This document shows positions 6,379-13,948 of a stretch of 51,891 nt of DNA, piece by piece. The position numbers and the translations under genes were made by a program. Origin of the DNA: a virus. Under the pieces are notes generated by a model. The model saw nothing but the letters and a program-made list of their open reading frames with translations. It did no database searches and was not told the DNA's origin. Each line of letters starts with the position of its first letter. Position 1 is the first letter of the stretch. The DNA lies in IMG/VR virus record IMGVR_UViG_3300021363_000006, positions 1 through 51,891 of that record. One strand, written 5' to 3'.

Positions 6379-6770
6379 TGGTCAACGAAAGAGGGTTCGA
6401 CGAGGACGGTAACGACGACCTTACTGACGAGGAGAAGAACTACTTCCTTGATCTGTTAGGGCGGAGCAACGTTAGCTCCAACCCGAGGCCGGAGATTTGG
6501 ATCGAGAGGAACGCGATGGCTAGAAGGAACGGCATAACGTTATCGTCACATAGCTATGTGGCCATGATGCTTAGGGAGCCGGAAGAAGGAGACAGGTTCC
6601 TTAACGGGAGGCAGAAGGGAATACAGGTTCCTGTGCGGACCGCTGAGCACTGCGACCACTGTGAAACCATCTGCCCCACCAAGGCTTGTGTAGATGGTTG
6701 GAGTATCGACCACATTGTTCTGCTAGATAGGACTGTTGCAGGTCGAGGAATTAAGGAGCAGCTGGGATGA
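6378..6770 (+). CDS. Hypothetical protein with Cys cluster
   Basis: A protein of 130 residues. The N-terminal 25 residues are acidic. CDHCETICPTKAC at about 92-104 provides four Cys and a following His that may hold a zinc ion or, less likely, an iron-sulphur centre. It overlaps both neighbours by one to four bases. No family recognised. Confidence 0.65.
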   Translation: MVNERGFDEDGNDDLTDEEKNYFLDLLGRSNVSSNPRPEIWIERNAMARRNGITLSSHSYVAMMLREPEEGDRFLNGRQKGIQVPVRTAEHCDHCETICPTKACVDGWSIDHIVLLDRTVAGRGIKEQLG

Positions 6771-7327
6771 AGCAACTTCTCTACAGGCCATCTTGGCAAG
6801 GACTGCGAGTGGGCCTACTGCAGGAGAACTCTCTCAATGGTGGCTGGACTACCGAAGAGGGTGTAGAGTTCAACATCGACTGCCTTAGGCACTATGTCAA
6901 TATGGACAACCATGCCATATTGTTTCAGGCAGCAACTGAATGCCGAGCGATGGGCTACGCAATCGAACAGGAGCGTTCGCTCAGGCTGTTCAGGACGATC
7001 AACCTTTTGAACGCTACACGTATGGGTTACTCTGGTCAAGGTCTTCGAGGTACCGACCAAGACGTTATGGTTCTGGAGTACAGGAACCAGTTGCAGAAGC
7101 TCCAGACCTCTATGTACATGAGGGATCTGACAATCGTGATGCATGCCTGGGATTGGAGTGTTGTCAAGAGAGAGCTACGCAGACAGCACGACAGCCAGAG
7201 ACTACTGTTCGACCTAACGAGAAGGAACCTTATCGCAAGGTTCAACCACGCAGCGTCGTTGGATAAGGTTCGAACCAGGCCAGAGCTGGTTAAGTACCTC
7301 GACCTGATGGACTCTGTAGGTGAGTGA
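6767..7327 (+). CDS. Hypothetical protein, 186 aa
   Basis: Soluble, Arg/Leu-rich and probably mostly helical in its second half. It contains neither Cys clusters nor membrane segments. Start ATG overlaps the preceding stop. It belongs to the run of overlapping early genes; no function can be assigned. Confidence 0.65.
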   Translation: MKQLLYRPSWQGLRVGLLQENSLNGGWTTEEGVEFNIDCLRHYVNMDNHAILFQAATECRAMGYAIEQERSLRLFRTINLLNATRMGYSGQGLRGTDQDVMVLEYRNQLQKLQTSMYMRDLTIVMHAWDWSVVKRELRRQHDSQRLLFDLTRRNLIARFNHAASLDKVRTRPELVKYLDLMDSVGE

Positions 7328-7628
7328 GCCAAAGCTGCCATGGGTAAGGATGGCTTGCTATGCTCCCTTGGCCTTAGCGTTCTGCGGACTAGGGCTACTG
7401 ATCATGGTGTACGTGGTCGAACTAATACCACTCGGCCTTCTCTGCCTGTGGTGCTCTGCATACCCATACGCGCGGTGGCTGTCGAAGAAGATACACGCTG
7501 ACATCGCGTACGCGAACAGGGATCATTCGCTCAACGAGGGACAGCCTCTTGAGTGGGACGAAGAAGATCCTGTTGACATGGAACTACTCAACATTGTTAT
7601 CAACGGAACAGGGAGAGGCTCATCATGA
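7320..7628 (+). CDS. Small membrane protein with two helices
   Basis: A protein of 102 residues from a GTG at 7320. Two adjacent hydrophobic stretches (about 13-31 and 34-50, including LALAFCGLGLLIMVYVV) are followed by an acidic C-terminus. It resembles a membrane hairpin with a cytoplasmic tail. A holin is possible from topology but it lies in the early region, so another membrane role is more likely. Confidence 0.65.
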   Translation: MSEPKLPWVRMACYAPLALAFCGLGLLIMVYVVELIPLGLLCLWCSAYPYARWLSKKIHADIAYANRDHSLNEGQPLEWDEEDPVDMELLNIVINGTGRGSS

Positions 7629-7930
7629 CCGAACAAGTTGTCGAGAGTCCTACGTTCACCGACCACGCACAACCAGTGTTGTCGGCTATGATCGTTGAGT
7701 ACCTCGCGATCCATCCTGATGTCGAGTACGTTATGAACTTCTTGACGGATCTTGGGTTGAGCGACGATCTCATTCGTGACTACCTTGCCTGGCTGAATGG
7801 TGAGAGCGTCACGATCAGATTGCCTCACTCCTACCCGGCAACACTGCAAAGGACTGAGCCTCCAGTGTTCGACATCGTGGGTGGTACACCGTTCAAGCCC
7901 ACCATCAACATGTTCACTCGCCTTCGCTGA
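7625..7930 (+). CDS. Hypothetical protein, 101 aa
   Basis: Soluble and acidic in its first half. ATGA overlap with the membrane protein gene. No recognised motif. Followed by a small hairpin at 7942-7964. Confidence 0.6.
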   Translation: MTEQVVESPTFTDHAQPVLSAMIVEYLAIHPDVEYVMNFLTDLGLSDDLIRDYLAWLNGESVTIRLPHSYPATLQRTEPPVFDIVGGTPFKPTINMFTRLR

Positions 7931-7941
7931 TCGGACTTGCG

Positions 7942-7964
7942 GCGCCTACACGATGTGTAGACGC
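7942..7964 (+). terminator. Small intergenic hairpin
   Basis: CTACAC-GAT-GTGTAG with an outer GCG/CGC pair and one mismatch. No T tract, so it may be a processing or attenuation site and not a full terminator. Confidence 0.4.
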
Positions 7965-7992
7965 TGTTGGTTCTATCGAGGAGGAGGAAGTG

Positions 7993-8268
7993 ATGGCAAG
8001 CACTACTCGGCTCGTGTGCGCCGAAAGAGGCCACAAGTGGGGCGATGAGAGTTACGTTCAGGAGAGGAACTGGAAGGGCATCAGGATCATCTGGGTGTTG
8101 CGTCTCAGGTGTGAGAGGGATGGTTGTCAACGCATTCGTGTCGATCACGTAATGCCTAAGACCTTCAAGCTCGTTGGTCGTCGCTACGAGGGCGACTACG
8201 AGAAGATGCAACGGATGACGAGGGAAGACCTTCGTCAGGACATCATCACGAGGACGGGAGTTAGGTAA
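7993..8268 (+). CDS. Small zinc-ribbon-like protein
   Basis: Ninety-one residues with a strong GAGGAGGAAG ribosome site. An N-terminal CAERGHKW and a later CERDGCQRIRVDH give three Cys and several His that could bind zinc. Arg-rich throughout, so nucleic-acid binding is plausible. Stop TAA overlaps the next possible start. Function unknown. Confidence 0.65.
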   Translation: MASTTRLVCAERGHKWGDESYVQERNWKGIRIIWVLRLRCERDGCQRIRVDHVMPKTFKLVGRRYEGDYEKMQRMTREDLRQDIITRTGVR

Positions 8269-8275
8269 TGTACAC

Positions 8276-8389
8276 ATGTTTGTGTGGAGGGTTCTACAAG
8301 TCCACAAGACAACGAACTGTCCAAAGACCCAGCTGACACCTACACAGAAGGCTAAGCGACGGGCACTCAAGAAGGGAAAGAAGAAGTAG
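8276..8389 (+). CDS. Possible tiny basic protein
   Basis: Thirty-seven residues ending in the strongly basic KAKRRALKKGKKK. A competing ORF (8268-8336, with TCLCGGFYKS) starts right at the preceding stop codon in another frame. The basic tail looks real but the true start or frame is not clear; the two could be joined by a frameshift or sequencing error. Confidence 0.35.
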   Translation: MFVWRVLQVHKTTNCPKTQLTPTQKAKRRALKKGKKK

Positions 8390-8421
8390 AGACACTTCCA
8401 AAAAGAAATCAAAGTCCCATC

Positions 8422-8451
8422 TTGCGTGGCTAGAGGGGACTGCGTTATAAT
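8422..8451 (+). promoter_or_regulatory. Consensus promoter for the gene at 8506
   Basis: TTGCGT, 18-bp spacer, TATAAT, with TG one base upstream of the -10 box region. Only one gene lies between it and a strong terminator, so it makes a monocistronic transcript. Confidence 0.75.
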
Positions 8452-8505
8452 TATAAGAGAGGCAAGCATAAGGGGCTTGCTTCGAGAGACTCAAGGACAA
8501 AGACA

Positions 8506-9060
8506 ATGGGAAGAGGTAAGACTGTGACAGAAGCTAGCGTGGCGCTCGACGAGGTCGACGTGCCGGACGTGAACGACGAGATCGAAGACATCACCGACGC
8601 TCCGACGGGTTCGGGCCAGGAAGAGAAGCCCAAGGAGCCGGCGAAGCCCAAGCGTGGCGACCTGCCGACCATCGAAGGCGACGAGTACATCACTCCTGTT
8701 GCCTTCGCCAAGCTGCTGAGCCAGCCGCTGGACGGCAACCCGGAGAACGACGACGCCAGCAACTGGCGGAACACGGACAAGAACGGCTCGCATGTCGTTC
8801 CTCCGCAGATGATCTACTCGTACATCAAGAGCTCCAAGGAGTTCGTGTCGTACGATGGCATTGTCGACAGCAACGGCGTTGTGCGGAACAACCTCCTGAA
8901 GCTGTCCGAGGCGAACGCGTACTGGGACGGGCGCGCCGGCAAGGCTGCGGAGCGTGCGGCCAACGCGAAGGCCAAGGCGGAGAAGAAGGCCGCGAAGGCT
9001 GAGACTTCGACGACTACCGTGGATGCCGAGTCTGTGGGCGAGGTCGTCGAGGCGGAGTAA
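8506..9060 (+). CDS. Abundant acidic phage protein of unknown function
   Basis: A protein of 184 residues (or 178 from a GTG at 8524). Residues 1-50 are acidic and Pro/Glu/Lys-rich. A central domain (about 58-140, TPVAFAKLLSQ to SEANAYWDG) follows, and then an Ala/Lys helix (AERAANAKAKAEKKAAKAE) and an acidic tail. Its own consensus promoter, private terminator and GC-rich codon use unlike neighbouring genes indicate strong expression. The layout could fit a scaffold-like or nucleoid-type protein; I do not recognise a family. Confidence 0.8.
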   Translation: MGRGKTVTEASVALDEVDVPDVNDEIEDITDAPTGSGQEEKPKEPAKPKRGDLPTIEGDEYITPVAFAKLLSQPLDGNPENDDASNWRNTDKNGSHVVPPQMIYSYIKSSKEFVSYDGIVDSNGVVRNNLLKLSEANAYWDGRAGKAAERAANAKAKAEKKAAKAETSTTTVDAESVGEVVEAE

Positions 9061-9130
9061 CACCTCTCGTGTCGGTCCTGAGCGATGCTTTTGCTAGCAC
9101 AGGGGCTGTGAAGCAGGTGTAACTCCGTAA

Positions 9131-9199
9131 GAATGGCCGGACGTACAAGTACCAGAAGCCCTCCGCTTCCGAGGAAAGTACGTCCGGCCATTCGTTTTA
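9131..9199 (+). terminator. Terminator with 16-bp perfect stem
   Basis: GAATGGCCGGACGTAC (9131-9146) pairs perfectly with GTACGTCCGGCCATTC (9178-9193), followed by GTTTTA. The 31-base loop contains its own CCTC/GAGG pairing. Confidence 0.85.
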
Positions 9200-9203
9200 G
9201 AGG

Positions 9204-9233
9204 TTGTGTTCCCTAGCTTGTACACTATATAAT
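9204..9233 (+). promoter_or_regulatory. Promoter for the operon starting at 9280
   Basis: TTGTGT, 18-bp spacer, TATAAT, directly after the terminator. The leader contains AAGTATCCAAC, also seen ahead of the secreted-protein gene at 18748. Confidence 0.7.
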
Positions 9234-9279
9234 TTAAGAGTAAGGTAAGACAAGTATCCAACGGTCGAATAGAGGATAC

Positions 9280-9489
9280 ATGGCTCAGATAGAAGTACCA
9301 GAACCAGATATAGAGGCGCTTGCCGATATACTGGACATGGCGATCGAGGAGTACCGTAGCGCTAAGGACCATACATTATCGTGTCCTAGTGTTGAAAGTC
9401 CGGAGCAGTTGCTAGTAGTTGTAGCTGACTACGATATGCGGCGAGCGGCACTACAGCGAGTCCGGATTCAGATTGAGGAGCAAAGGTGA
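9280..9489 (+). CDS. Hypothetical small acidic protein
   Basis: Sixty-nine residues with AGAGGA ribosome site. Acidic, helical, starting MAQIEVPEPDIEALADILD. First gene of a promoter-driven operon; overlaps the next GTG by four bases. Unknown role. Confidence 0.65.
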   Translation: MAQIEVPEPDIEALADILDMAIEEYRSAKDHTLSCPSVESPEQLLVVVADYDMRRAALQRVRIQIEEQR

Positions 9490-9893
9490 ACGACAGCACG
9501 GAAGCTGCTCCAGCAGCCCTCCTAGGACATTGCACTTCGGTGTACGAGGAGATGGAGGCTCAGTCGCGAGTCATCACGGCTGAGCAGGTCGAGATGCTTG
9601 TGTACGAAGGCAAGCTCGTTGAGCTAGTGACAGTACACGTCGGACTGTCAGTACCTTACTACACCAAGGTGACCCAAGCACTTAAGGGCATGGGGTGTGC
9701 AAGGCAAATGCGACGTGGCGGAGGCAACAGTCCGTCGCAGTGGCAGTTGCTTCATGCACCCACGGTTGAACGATTCGACAAGTGGTTGGAGGCTATGGAT
9801 CCAACCCCCGACGAGATCGAGTACGCGACAGCACAGACAGTGCGGGACATGAACACGAGGCTACAGCGCCTCGAGAAAGCGATGGGTGTGTAG
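9486..9893 (+). CDS. Hypothetical protein, possible winged-helix
   Basis: A protein of 135 residues from a GTG. The middle (about 33-75, AEQVEMLVYEGKLVELVTVHVGLS and onward to the MRRGGGNSPSQW stretch) reads like a helix-turn-helix and wing as in small DNA-binding regulators. The C-terminus is a coiled-coil-like helix ending LQRLEKAMGV. The DNA-binding idea is inference from pattern only. Confidence 0.55.
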   Translation: MNDSTEAAPAALLGHCTSVYEEMEAQSRVITAEQVEMLVYEGKLVELVTVHVGLSVPYYTKVTQALKGMGCARQMRRGGGNSPSQWQLLHAPTVERFDKWLEAMDPTPDEIEYATAQTVRDMNTRLQRLEKAMGV

Positions 9894-10081
9894 TGCGAAA
9901 GGTACGCATTACCTATACGGCTAGTGCAACGGTCGAGATGGACTTGTCCTCATACCCTGGTATGACGGAGAAGGGGATCAAGGAGTACGAAGAGGGCAAC
10001 GGCGAGGCAGAAGTCTTCGAGGTACTCGCAGGACAAGACGACCTTGATGTCAAGGTAGAAGTGGAGTTCTTCGATGAGTAA
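9893..10081 (+). CDS. Hypothetical small acidic protein
   Basis: Sixty-two residues from a GTG sharing its first base with the preceding TAG. Beta-rich start (VRITYTASATVEMDL) and strongly acidic C-terminus ending VEVEFFDE. Overlaps the next ATG by 8 bases. Could be a DNA mimic or inhibitor by charge, but nothing shows this. Confidence 0.6.
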   Translation: MRKVRITYTASATVEMDLSSYPGMTEKGIKEYEEGNGEAEVFEVLAGQDDLDVKVEVEFFDE

Positions 10082-10409
10082 CACAACGTTCGAGGAAGCT
10101 AAACAGTGTCCGAAGTGTAGCAATCCTGGTGAGGATCGTATCACCAGAATCGCTAAGGGCATGAAGCCTGGTACGACTACGCACCACATCTACTGCATGT
10201 CCGTTCTTTGTCCTTGGTACGACACGTGCTGGATTGTTCAGGTGAATCCTGATGGGTCAATTCCTCCGGCGACTAACCATGTTGGCCAGCCCAAGGTGTA
10301 CGAAGGCTTTGAGGGTCACGACAAGGAAGCCACAGACCTGATCGACGAGCTGAAGCGTTCTGCCGCTAAGCAGACTGAAGACGGATATGAGATCCGTCGC
10401 AACCGGTGA
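10074..10409 (+). CDS. Zinc-ribbon protein
   Basis: A protein of 111 residues. CPKCSNPGED near residue 12 and a second Cys pair near 41-46 (YCMSVLCPWYDTCW) form a typical zinc ribbon, followed by an acidic-basic helical tail. Similar small zinc ribbons recur through this operon. Function unknown. Confidence 0.65.
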   Translation: MSNTTFEEAKQCPKCSNPGEDRITRIAKGMKPGTTTHHIYCMSVLCPWYDTCWIVQVNPDGSIPPATNHVGQPKVYEGFEGHDKEATDLIDELKRSAAKQTEDGYEIRRNR

Positions 10410-10492
10410 TCTTGAGAGTGCTCGTGGCAGCGTACGTTATAGTTGTCGCGAGCATTTTCGTTGCTGCGGTATTACTTATAGTCTCTCTGTAA
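10406..10492 (+). CDS. Tiny single-pass membrane protein
   Basis: Twenty-eight residues from a GTG overlapping the previous stop. Almost entirely hydrophobic (LRVLVAAYVIVVASIFVAAV). Its stop TAA lies at the left edge of the repeated TTAGAC element. Confidence 0.5.
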   Translation: MILRVLVAAYVIVVASIFVAAVLLIVSL

Positions 10493-10609
10493 GTCTAACT
10501 CTCATGATCCTTAGGGCTATGTTCTCTATGAGGGCGTATTGGCATTCGGTTAGACATAGCTTAGACTCGGTCTCATAGAAAGTCTAAGGCTATCGAGAGC
10601 TTAGAGCTC
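10480..10609 (+). repeat. TTAGAC/GTCTAA structured element, copy R1
   Basis: About 130 bases homologous to R2 (30893-31018, reverse) and R3 (40129-40260, reverse). Order: GTCTCTCTG, GTCTAAC, a variable loop, TTCGGTTAGACATAG, CTTAGACTCGGTCT, AAGTCTAAGG, AGAGCTTAGAG. GTCTAAC can pair with GTTAGAC and CTTAGAC with GTCTAAG, giving two consecutive hairpins. The 5-prime edge coincides with the stop codon of the upstream gene, as in R3. The 14-bp AGTAGACCACAGGG motif follows 19 bases later. No gene is seen inside. Confidence 0.7.
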
Positions 10610-10627
10610 GAGCGTGTGATGGCTGAC

Positions 10628-10641
10628 AGTAGACCACAGGG
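10628..10641 (+). promoter_or_regulatory. Repeated 14-bp motif AGTAGACCACAGGG, copy 3
   Basis: Exact copy in sense orientation, 8 bases before the ATG at 10650. Its end plus AGG makes the ribosome site. Downstream partner of element R1. Confidence 0.6.
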
Positions 10642-10649
10642 AGGAAGCG

Positions 10650-10865
10650 ATGCATAGGCAAGACATGGCAGTGATGCGTTCAGACATCAGAGCTGGACTG
10701 AGCCAGGAAGGTAAGGCCACTGTGGGGTTCGGCGGGACTCCGGCAGAGTGGCGAAACATCCGTGCCACCATAGCTCTCTGGGCCAAGAAGAACGGAAAGC
10801 AGGTGCACATCGAGTTCGTTAAGCACTCGGGCTGGCAAGAGCTGGATGTTCGGGTAGCGTCGTGA
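10650..10865 (+). CDS. Hypothetical small basic protein
   Basis: Seventy-one residues with ribosome site GGGAGGAA. A Gly-rich turn (VGFGGTPAEW) is followed by a basic helix (IRATIALWAKKNGKQ) and a strand. Controlled by the R1 element and 14-bp motif upstream. No family recognised. Confidence 0.65.
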   Translation: MHRQDMAVMRSDIRAGLSQEGKATVGFGGTPAEWRNIRATIALWAKKNGKQVHIEFVKHSGWQELDVRVAS

Positions 10866-11113
10866 ACTTCGACGAACTCCAGAAACAGATTGAGGCAGAC
10901 GAACTAGCTGACGGTATCGAAGCAGGTCAGCTGTTACTGATGTCTGTAGCGGACTACGCGAAGGCTCGAGACATGAAGCCTCAACTCATCCACTACTACA
11001 TCCGCAAGGGCAAGATCGTACCAGTCTTGTGTGAGTGTGGACGCAAGTGCGTAGAGGTTAAGGAGGCAGACGATTTCCTTGCAGGAAGGAGCAAGAGTGA
11101 AGGAGAGAATTAA
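10862..11113 (+). CDS. Small helix-turn-helix (MerR/excisionase-like) DNA-binding protein
   Basis: Eighty-three residues from a GTG coupled to the previous gene. SVADYAKARDMKPQLIHYYIRKG (about 29-51) has the pattern of a winged-helix of the MerR/excisionase kind. A CxCxxxC cluster (CECGRKC) follows and may add zinc. A candidate phage regulator, possibly for one of the repeated DNA motifs; that link is a guess from proximity. Confidence 0.65.
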   Translation: MNFDELQKQIEADELADGIEAGQLLLMSVADYAKARDMKPQLIHYYIRKGKIVPVLCECGRKCVEVKEADDFLAGRSKSEGEN

Positions 11114-11210
11114 GGGCGATGTGATCGTTGCCTTGATTCTAGTACCTATCGTTACACCAGCCTGGTGGACGATGTGGCATGTCTGTGACAGACTATGGAG
11201 CCTGAGGTAA
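11097..11210 (+). CDS. Tiny single-pass membrane protein
   Basis: Thirty-seven residues from a GTG inside the end of the HTH gene. One hydrophobic helix (VIVALILVPIVTPAWW) flanked by charged ends. Another member of the series of tiny membrane proteins. Confidence 0.5.
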   Translation: MKERIKGDVIVALILVPIVTPAWWTMWHVCDRLWSLR

Positions 11211-11214
11211 GGTA

Positions 11215-11451
11215 ATGCCCGTGAACGACACACTGCTAGCGATGCTATTCGAAACGGAGAAGGCCAAGATGCCCAGCATGAGCCACTGCAACCACTCACT
11301 CAACGACGTTTGGGGCGACCAGCGAACTCCTGATGCTACGGAAGTGACGTTGGAAGAGGCCAAGGTGCTGGTCGAGGAGAAGCCTGCGGAACGCTATGCA
11401 GCCTGCTCGTTCTGTGGTGTAACTACTGTGGAGGAAGTAGAAAGTGTGTGA
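11215..11451 (+). CDS. Hypothetical Cys-containing protein
   Basis: Seventy-eight residues. HCNHSLNDVWG and a C-terminal CSFCGVTT give His and Cys pairs suited to zinc. Overlaps the next GTG. Probably one of two adjacent small metal-binding proteins. Function unknown. Confidence 0.6.
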   Translation: MPVNDTLLAMLFETEKAKMPSMSHCNHSLNDVWGDQRTPDATEVTLEEAKVLVEEKPAERYAACSFCGVTTVEEVESV

Positions 11452-11650
11452 AGTGGAGGGAGTAGAAAGTGTGAAGTGCAAGTCCCAACTATGGCCAGAC
11501 AATGATGCCATGCACTACTACACGTATGACCTAGAGCAGAACCACCAAGGCTCACACATCGACCTCGATACATGCAGAAAGTGGGGCTGTAACGATGAGC
11601 GACTTCGCACTCCTGGACTTTCAGAAGGAAGACGTTCTCAAGATCGCTAG
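11444..11650 (+). CDS. Possible small Cys-rich protein overlapping the helicase start
   Basis: Sixty-eight residues from a GTG, with VKCKSQLW and CRKWGC. It overlaps the helicase gene by 56 bases, so either it ends earlier in truth or the overlap is real. Codon pattern before 11595 supports coding; the last 20 residues are in the shadow of the helicase. Confidence 0.45.
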   Translation: MCEVEGVESVKCKSQLWPDNDAMHYYTYDLEQNHQGSHIDLDTCRKWGCNDERLRTPGLSEGRRSQDR

Positions 11651-13070
11651 AGCCGGCCGTGGTGCGATCGGTTCGGAGATGGGTACAGGTAAGACTCATG
11701 AGGCGATCGCCCTGGACAACTACTGGTATAAGGTCGCCAAGACGAAGGGCCCTACGCTAGTCGTTTGCCCCATCAACGTCTTCTCGTCTTGGAAGGAGAA
11801 GTACGCCTGGCAGTCTCCTGAGACGGACGTGTTCGTCATCGATCGGAAGGATAGAGATGGGTTTGTTCAGGCGATCAAGCAGGGCAAGGCTGACGTCTAC
11901 ATCATGCACTGGGACGCTCTGCGCCTCTTGCCCGCTCTGCATCGCATCAAGTTCCTCACCGTCATCGCTGATGAAGCTCACCGAGGGGCTAACCGAACAG
12001 CACAAGCCACACAGGCACTCAAGAAGATTCCGGCAGTCCACAAGCTTGCAATGTCCGGTACTATGTCAGGCGATCAACCGCAAAATCTCTGGTCAGTCCT
12101 GAACTGGATCTGGCCAAAGACGTACACGTCGTACTGGAAGTTCCGCAAGCACTACGTGGTCGAAGAAGCAAGTTCAGGCAGAGGCGACTACAAGGTCATC
12201 ACAGGTGTCAAAAACGTCGATAGCCTGAAGGAGGAGATGTCTCCCTGGTTCGTTCGACACCTGAAGAAGGAGCAGTGCTGTCCTCATCATCCCAATGGTG
12301 TCATGGACTACCTGCCCGAGAAGGTGAATGACACGATCTGGGTTGAGCTGTCGCCGACACAGCGCCGAGTGTACAAGCAGATGAAGGAGCAGATGGTCGC
12401 GTGGATCAACGAGCATGACGATACGCCACTTGTTGCCTCTATCGCTGTCGCTCAGCTGACACGCCTCTCGCAAATTGCTCTTGCGACTCCTGAGATTAGA
12501 ACCGAAACACGTCGCAAGAGGGACGGCACAGAGCACGACGTCTCTGTGGTCTACTTAAAGCTGCCGTCTTCGAAGATGGAGGCACTGCTCGAGCGCCTCA
12601 AGGACAACCCAGAGAAGAAGTTCGTAGTGTGGTCGGCGTCCAAGAAGATGTGCTACCTGATCTCAAAGCACCTTGAGCAGCACGGAATTGGTAGCCACGT
12701 TCTGTCGGGTGACACTCCTCAGTCTCAGCGAGACACAATGGTGAAGAGGTGGGAGACTGACGACAAGCAGGTCTTCATTGGCGTCATCGCAGCAGCCGGA
12801 GAAGGCATCGACGGACTTCAGAATACCACAGACACGTGCTTCTTCATGGACAGGAGCTGGTCAACAAAGCAGAACTACCAGGCCGAAGATAGGCTGCACC
12901 GACCAGGACAGCTAGGGGATCATGTACACATCATCGACATCATGGCCAAGGACACCATCGATCTTGGACGTCATACGCGTCTACTTGAGAAATGGGACTG
13001 GATCCGTATGATTCTGGGAGACAAGGTCGACCAGAGGACAGGAGAGTTGAAGCTTGAGCTGGCCTCCTAG
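11595..13070 (+). CDS. SNF2-type DEAH helicase/translocase
   Basis: A protein of 491 residues. Motif I MGTGKT at about 34-39, DEAH box VIADEAHRG near 125, motif III MSGTM near 153, and the C-terminal QAEDRLHRPGQ (motif VI) near 435. These define a short SNF2-family ATPase without extra domains. It may remodel or unwind DNA during replication or recombination. Upstream of the Cas4-like nuclease and downstream of many small genes. Start ATG follows GGGCTGTAACG with a poor ribosome site, so translation may be coupled to the gene above. Confidence 0.92.
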   Translation: MSDFALLDFQKEDVLKIARAGRGAIGSEMGTGKTHEAIALDNYWYKVAKTKGPTLVVCPINVFSSWKEKYAWQSPETDVFVIDRKDRDGFVQAIKQGKADVYIMHWDALRLLPALHRIKFLTVIADEAHRGANRTAQATQALKKIPAVHKLAMSGTMSGDQPQNLWSVLNWIWPKTYTSYWKFRKHYVVEEASSGRGDYKVITGVKNVDSLKEEMSPWFVRHLKKEQCCPHHPNGVMDYLPEKVNDTIWVELSPTQRRVYKQMKEQMVAWINEHDDTPLVASIAVAQLTRLSQIALATPEIRTETRRKRDGTEHDVSVVYLKLPSSKMEALLERLKDNPEKKFVVWSASKKMCYLISKHLEQHGIGSHVLSGDTPQSQRDTMVKRWETDDKQVFIGVIAAAGEGIDGLQNTTDTCFFMDRSWSTKQNYQAEDRLHRPGQLGDHVHIIDIMAKDTIDLGRHTRLLEKWDWIRMILGDKVDQRTGELKLELAS

Positions 13071-13089
13071 TAAGGTCCCTTACGAGGGA

Positions 13090-13209
13090 ATGCATAGAGA
13101 TCCATTCAAGCTGAGGTGGTACGAGCGTACTACTGCAGGCGTGGTTCTCGTCTTAGCCTTGCTTCTGGGCATGGCCTTACCGTGTATCGTCTTCTACTTC
13201 TGGAGCTAA
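13090..13209 (+). CDS. Tiny single-pass membrane protein
   Basis: Thirty-nine residues: basic N-terminus (MHRDPFKLRWYER) then a helix VVLVLALLLGMALPCIVFY. Lies between the helicase gene and the next ATG by 2 bases. Role unknown. Confidence 0.6.
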   Translation: MHRDPFKLRWYERTTAGVVLVLALLLGMALPCIVFYFWS

Positions 13210-13211
13210 CC

Positions 13212-13502
13212 ATGACAGACAAGGACGTTCAGGTCCATATCGTAGTGAACCTCGAGGGCTTCTCTGGAGACGTCGCGGATATTCGTACACAGGCAAAGTT
13301 TGCTGACCACGACTACTTCTGGACTCAGGTTCTAGATGTCGATAAGGTTCGAGCAGAGGCATACACACTGTCGAAGCCTGACTACTACAGGAAGAAGGGT
13401 GAGACGTCCATGATTCACTTCCACAGGTTCCACGAGCCTTGCGACTACGGAACTCCTGGTGGAAGCCAGAAGCACGAGTTCTATCCTGTGCTGGAGGGGT
13501 AA
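13212..13502 (+). CDS. Hypothetical protein
   Basis: Ninety-six residues, starting MTDKDVQVHIVVNLEGFSG, two bases after the preceding stop. A mix of strands and an aromatic, His-rich patch (MIHFHRFHEPCDYG). Overlaps the next ATG by one base. Not recognised. Confidence 0.6.
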   Translation: MTDKDVQVHIVVNLEGFSGDVADIRTQAKFADHDYFWTQVLDVDKVRAEAYTLSKPDYYRKKGETSMIHFHRFHEPCDYGTPGGSQKHEFYPVLEG

Positions 13503-13936
13503 TGGTAAGCGCCGAGGACTCTCTAGCAGTACCACTCGGGGAACACCTAGCATTACTACGCGAGGCAGACTTGAGGTTCGATGCTGAGAGGGATAGGCGC
13601 TTGTCTGAAGTAGCAGTAGAACGTGAGAAGGCCCTAAAGATCAAGGAGGAGGCGGACAAGGCTGCACTAGCTCTAGCTCGTGCCGACCAGACCTATAAGG
13701 ACGAACAGGCAAACAAGCTCAGGGAGCAGATCAACTCGGAGAGGAACATCTATGTTACCCAAGACCAGCTAGCTGCAGCTATTCGCGAGATGTCGGCACT
13801 AGTTCAACCGGTGAGCGACTACGTAGCCAAGCAGCAAGGTAGGTCTGGAGGCATAGGTGACTCACTCAGTATGGGTAATGTTCTAATTGTGCTCCTGATC
13901 TCGATAGTAGGCTTGTATGTGGCACTCAAACAATGA
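13502..13936 (+). CDS. Coiled-coil protein with C-terminal membrane anchor
   Basis: A protein of 144 residues. Residues about 18-80 form a long charged coiled coil (READLRFDAERDRRL, then Lys/Glu/Ala heptads). YVTQDQLAAAIREM follows, and then one C-terminal hydrophobic helix (VLIVLLISIVGLYVAL). This domain order occurs in a widespread phage family often annotated as holin-like or membrane-anchored coiled coil. Its position far from endolysin leaves the role open. Confidence 0.7.
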   Translation: MVSAEDSLAVPLGEHLALLREADLRFDAERDRRLSEVAVEREKALKIKEEADKAALALARADQTYKDEQANKLREQINSERNIYVTQDQLAAAIREMSALVQPVSDYVAKQQGRSGGIGDSLSMGNVLIVLLISIVGLYVALKQ

Positions 13937-13948
13937 CGAGAGGCAGTA

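Noticed and set aside
7831-8469. Minus-strand open frame of 212 aa
   Set aside because: Covers two rightward genes with good ribosome sites, has no promoter or start signal, and resembles no protein family.
9133-9200. 22-codon ORF across the 16-bp-stem hairpin
   Set aside because: It exists only because the terminator stem is open in one frame; no ribosome site.
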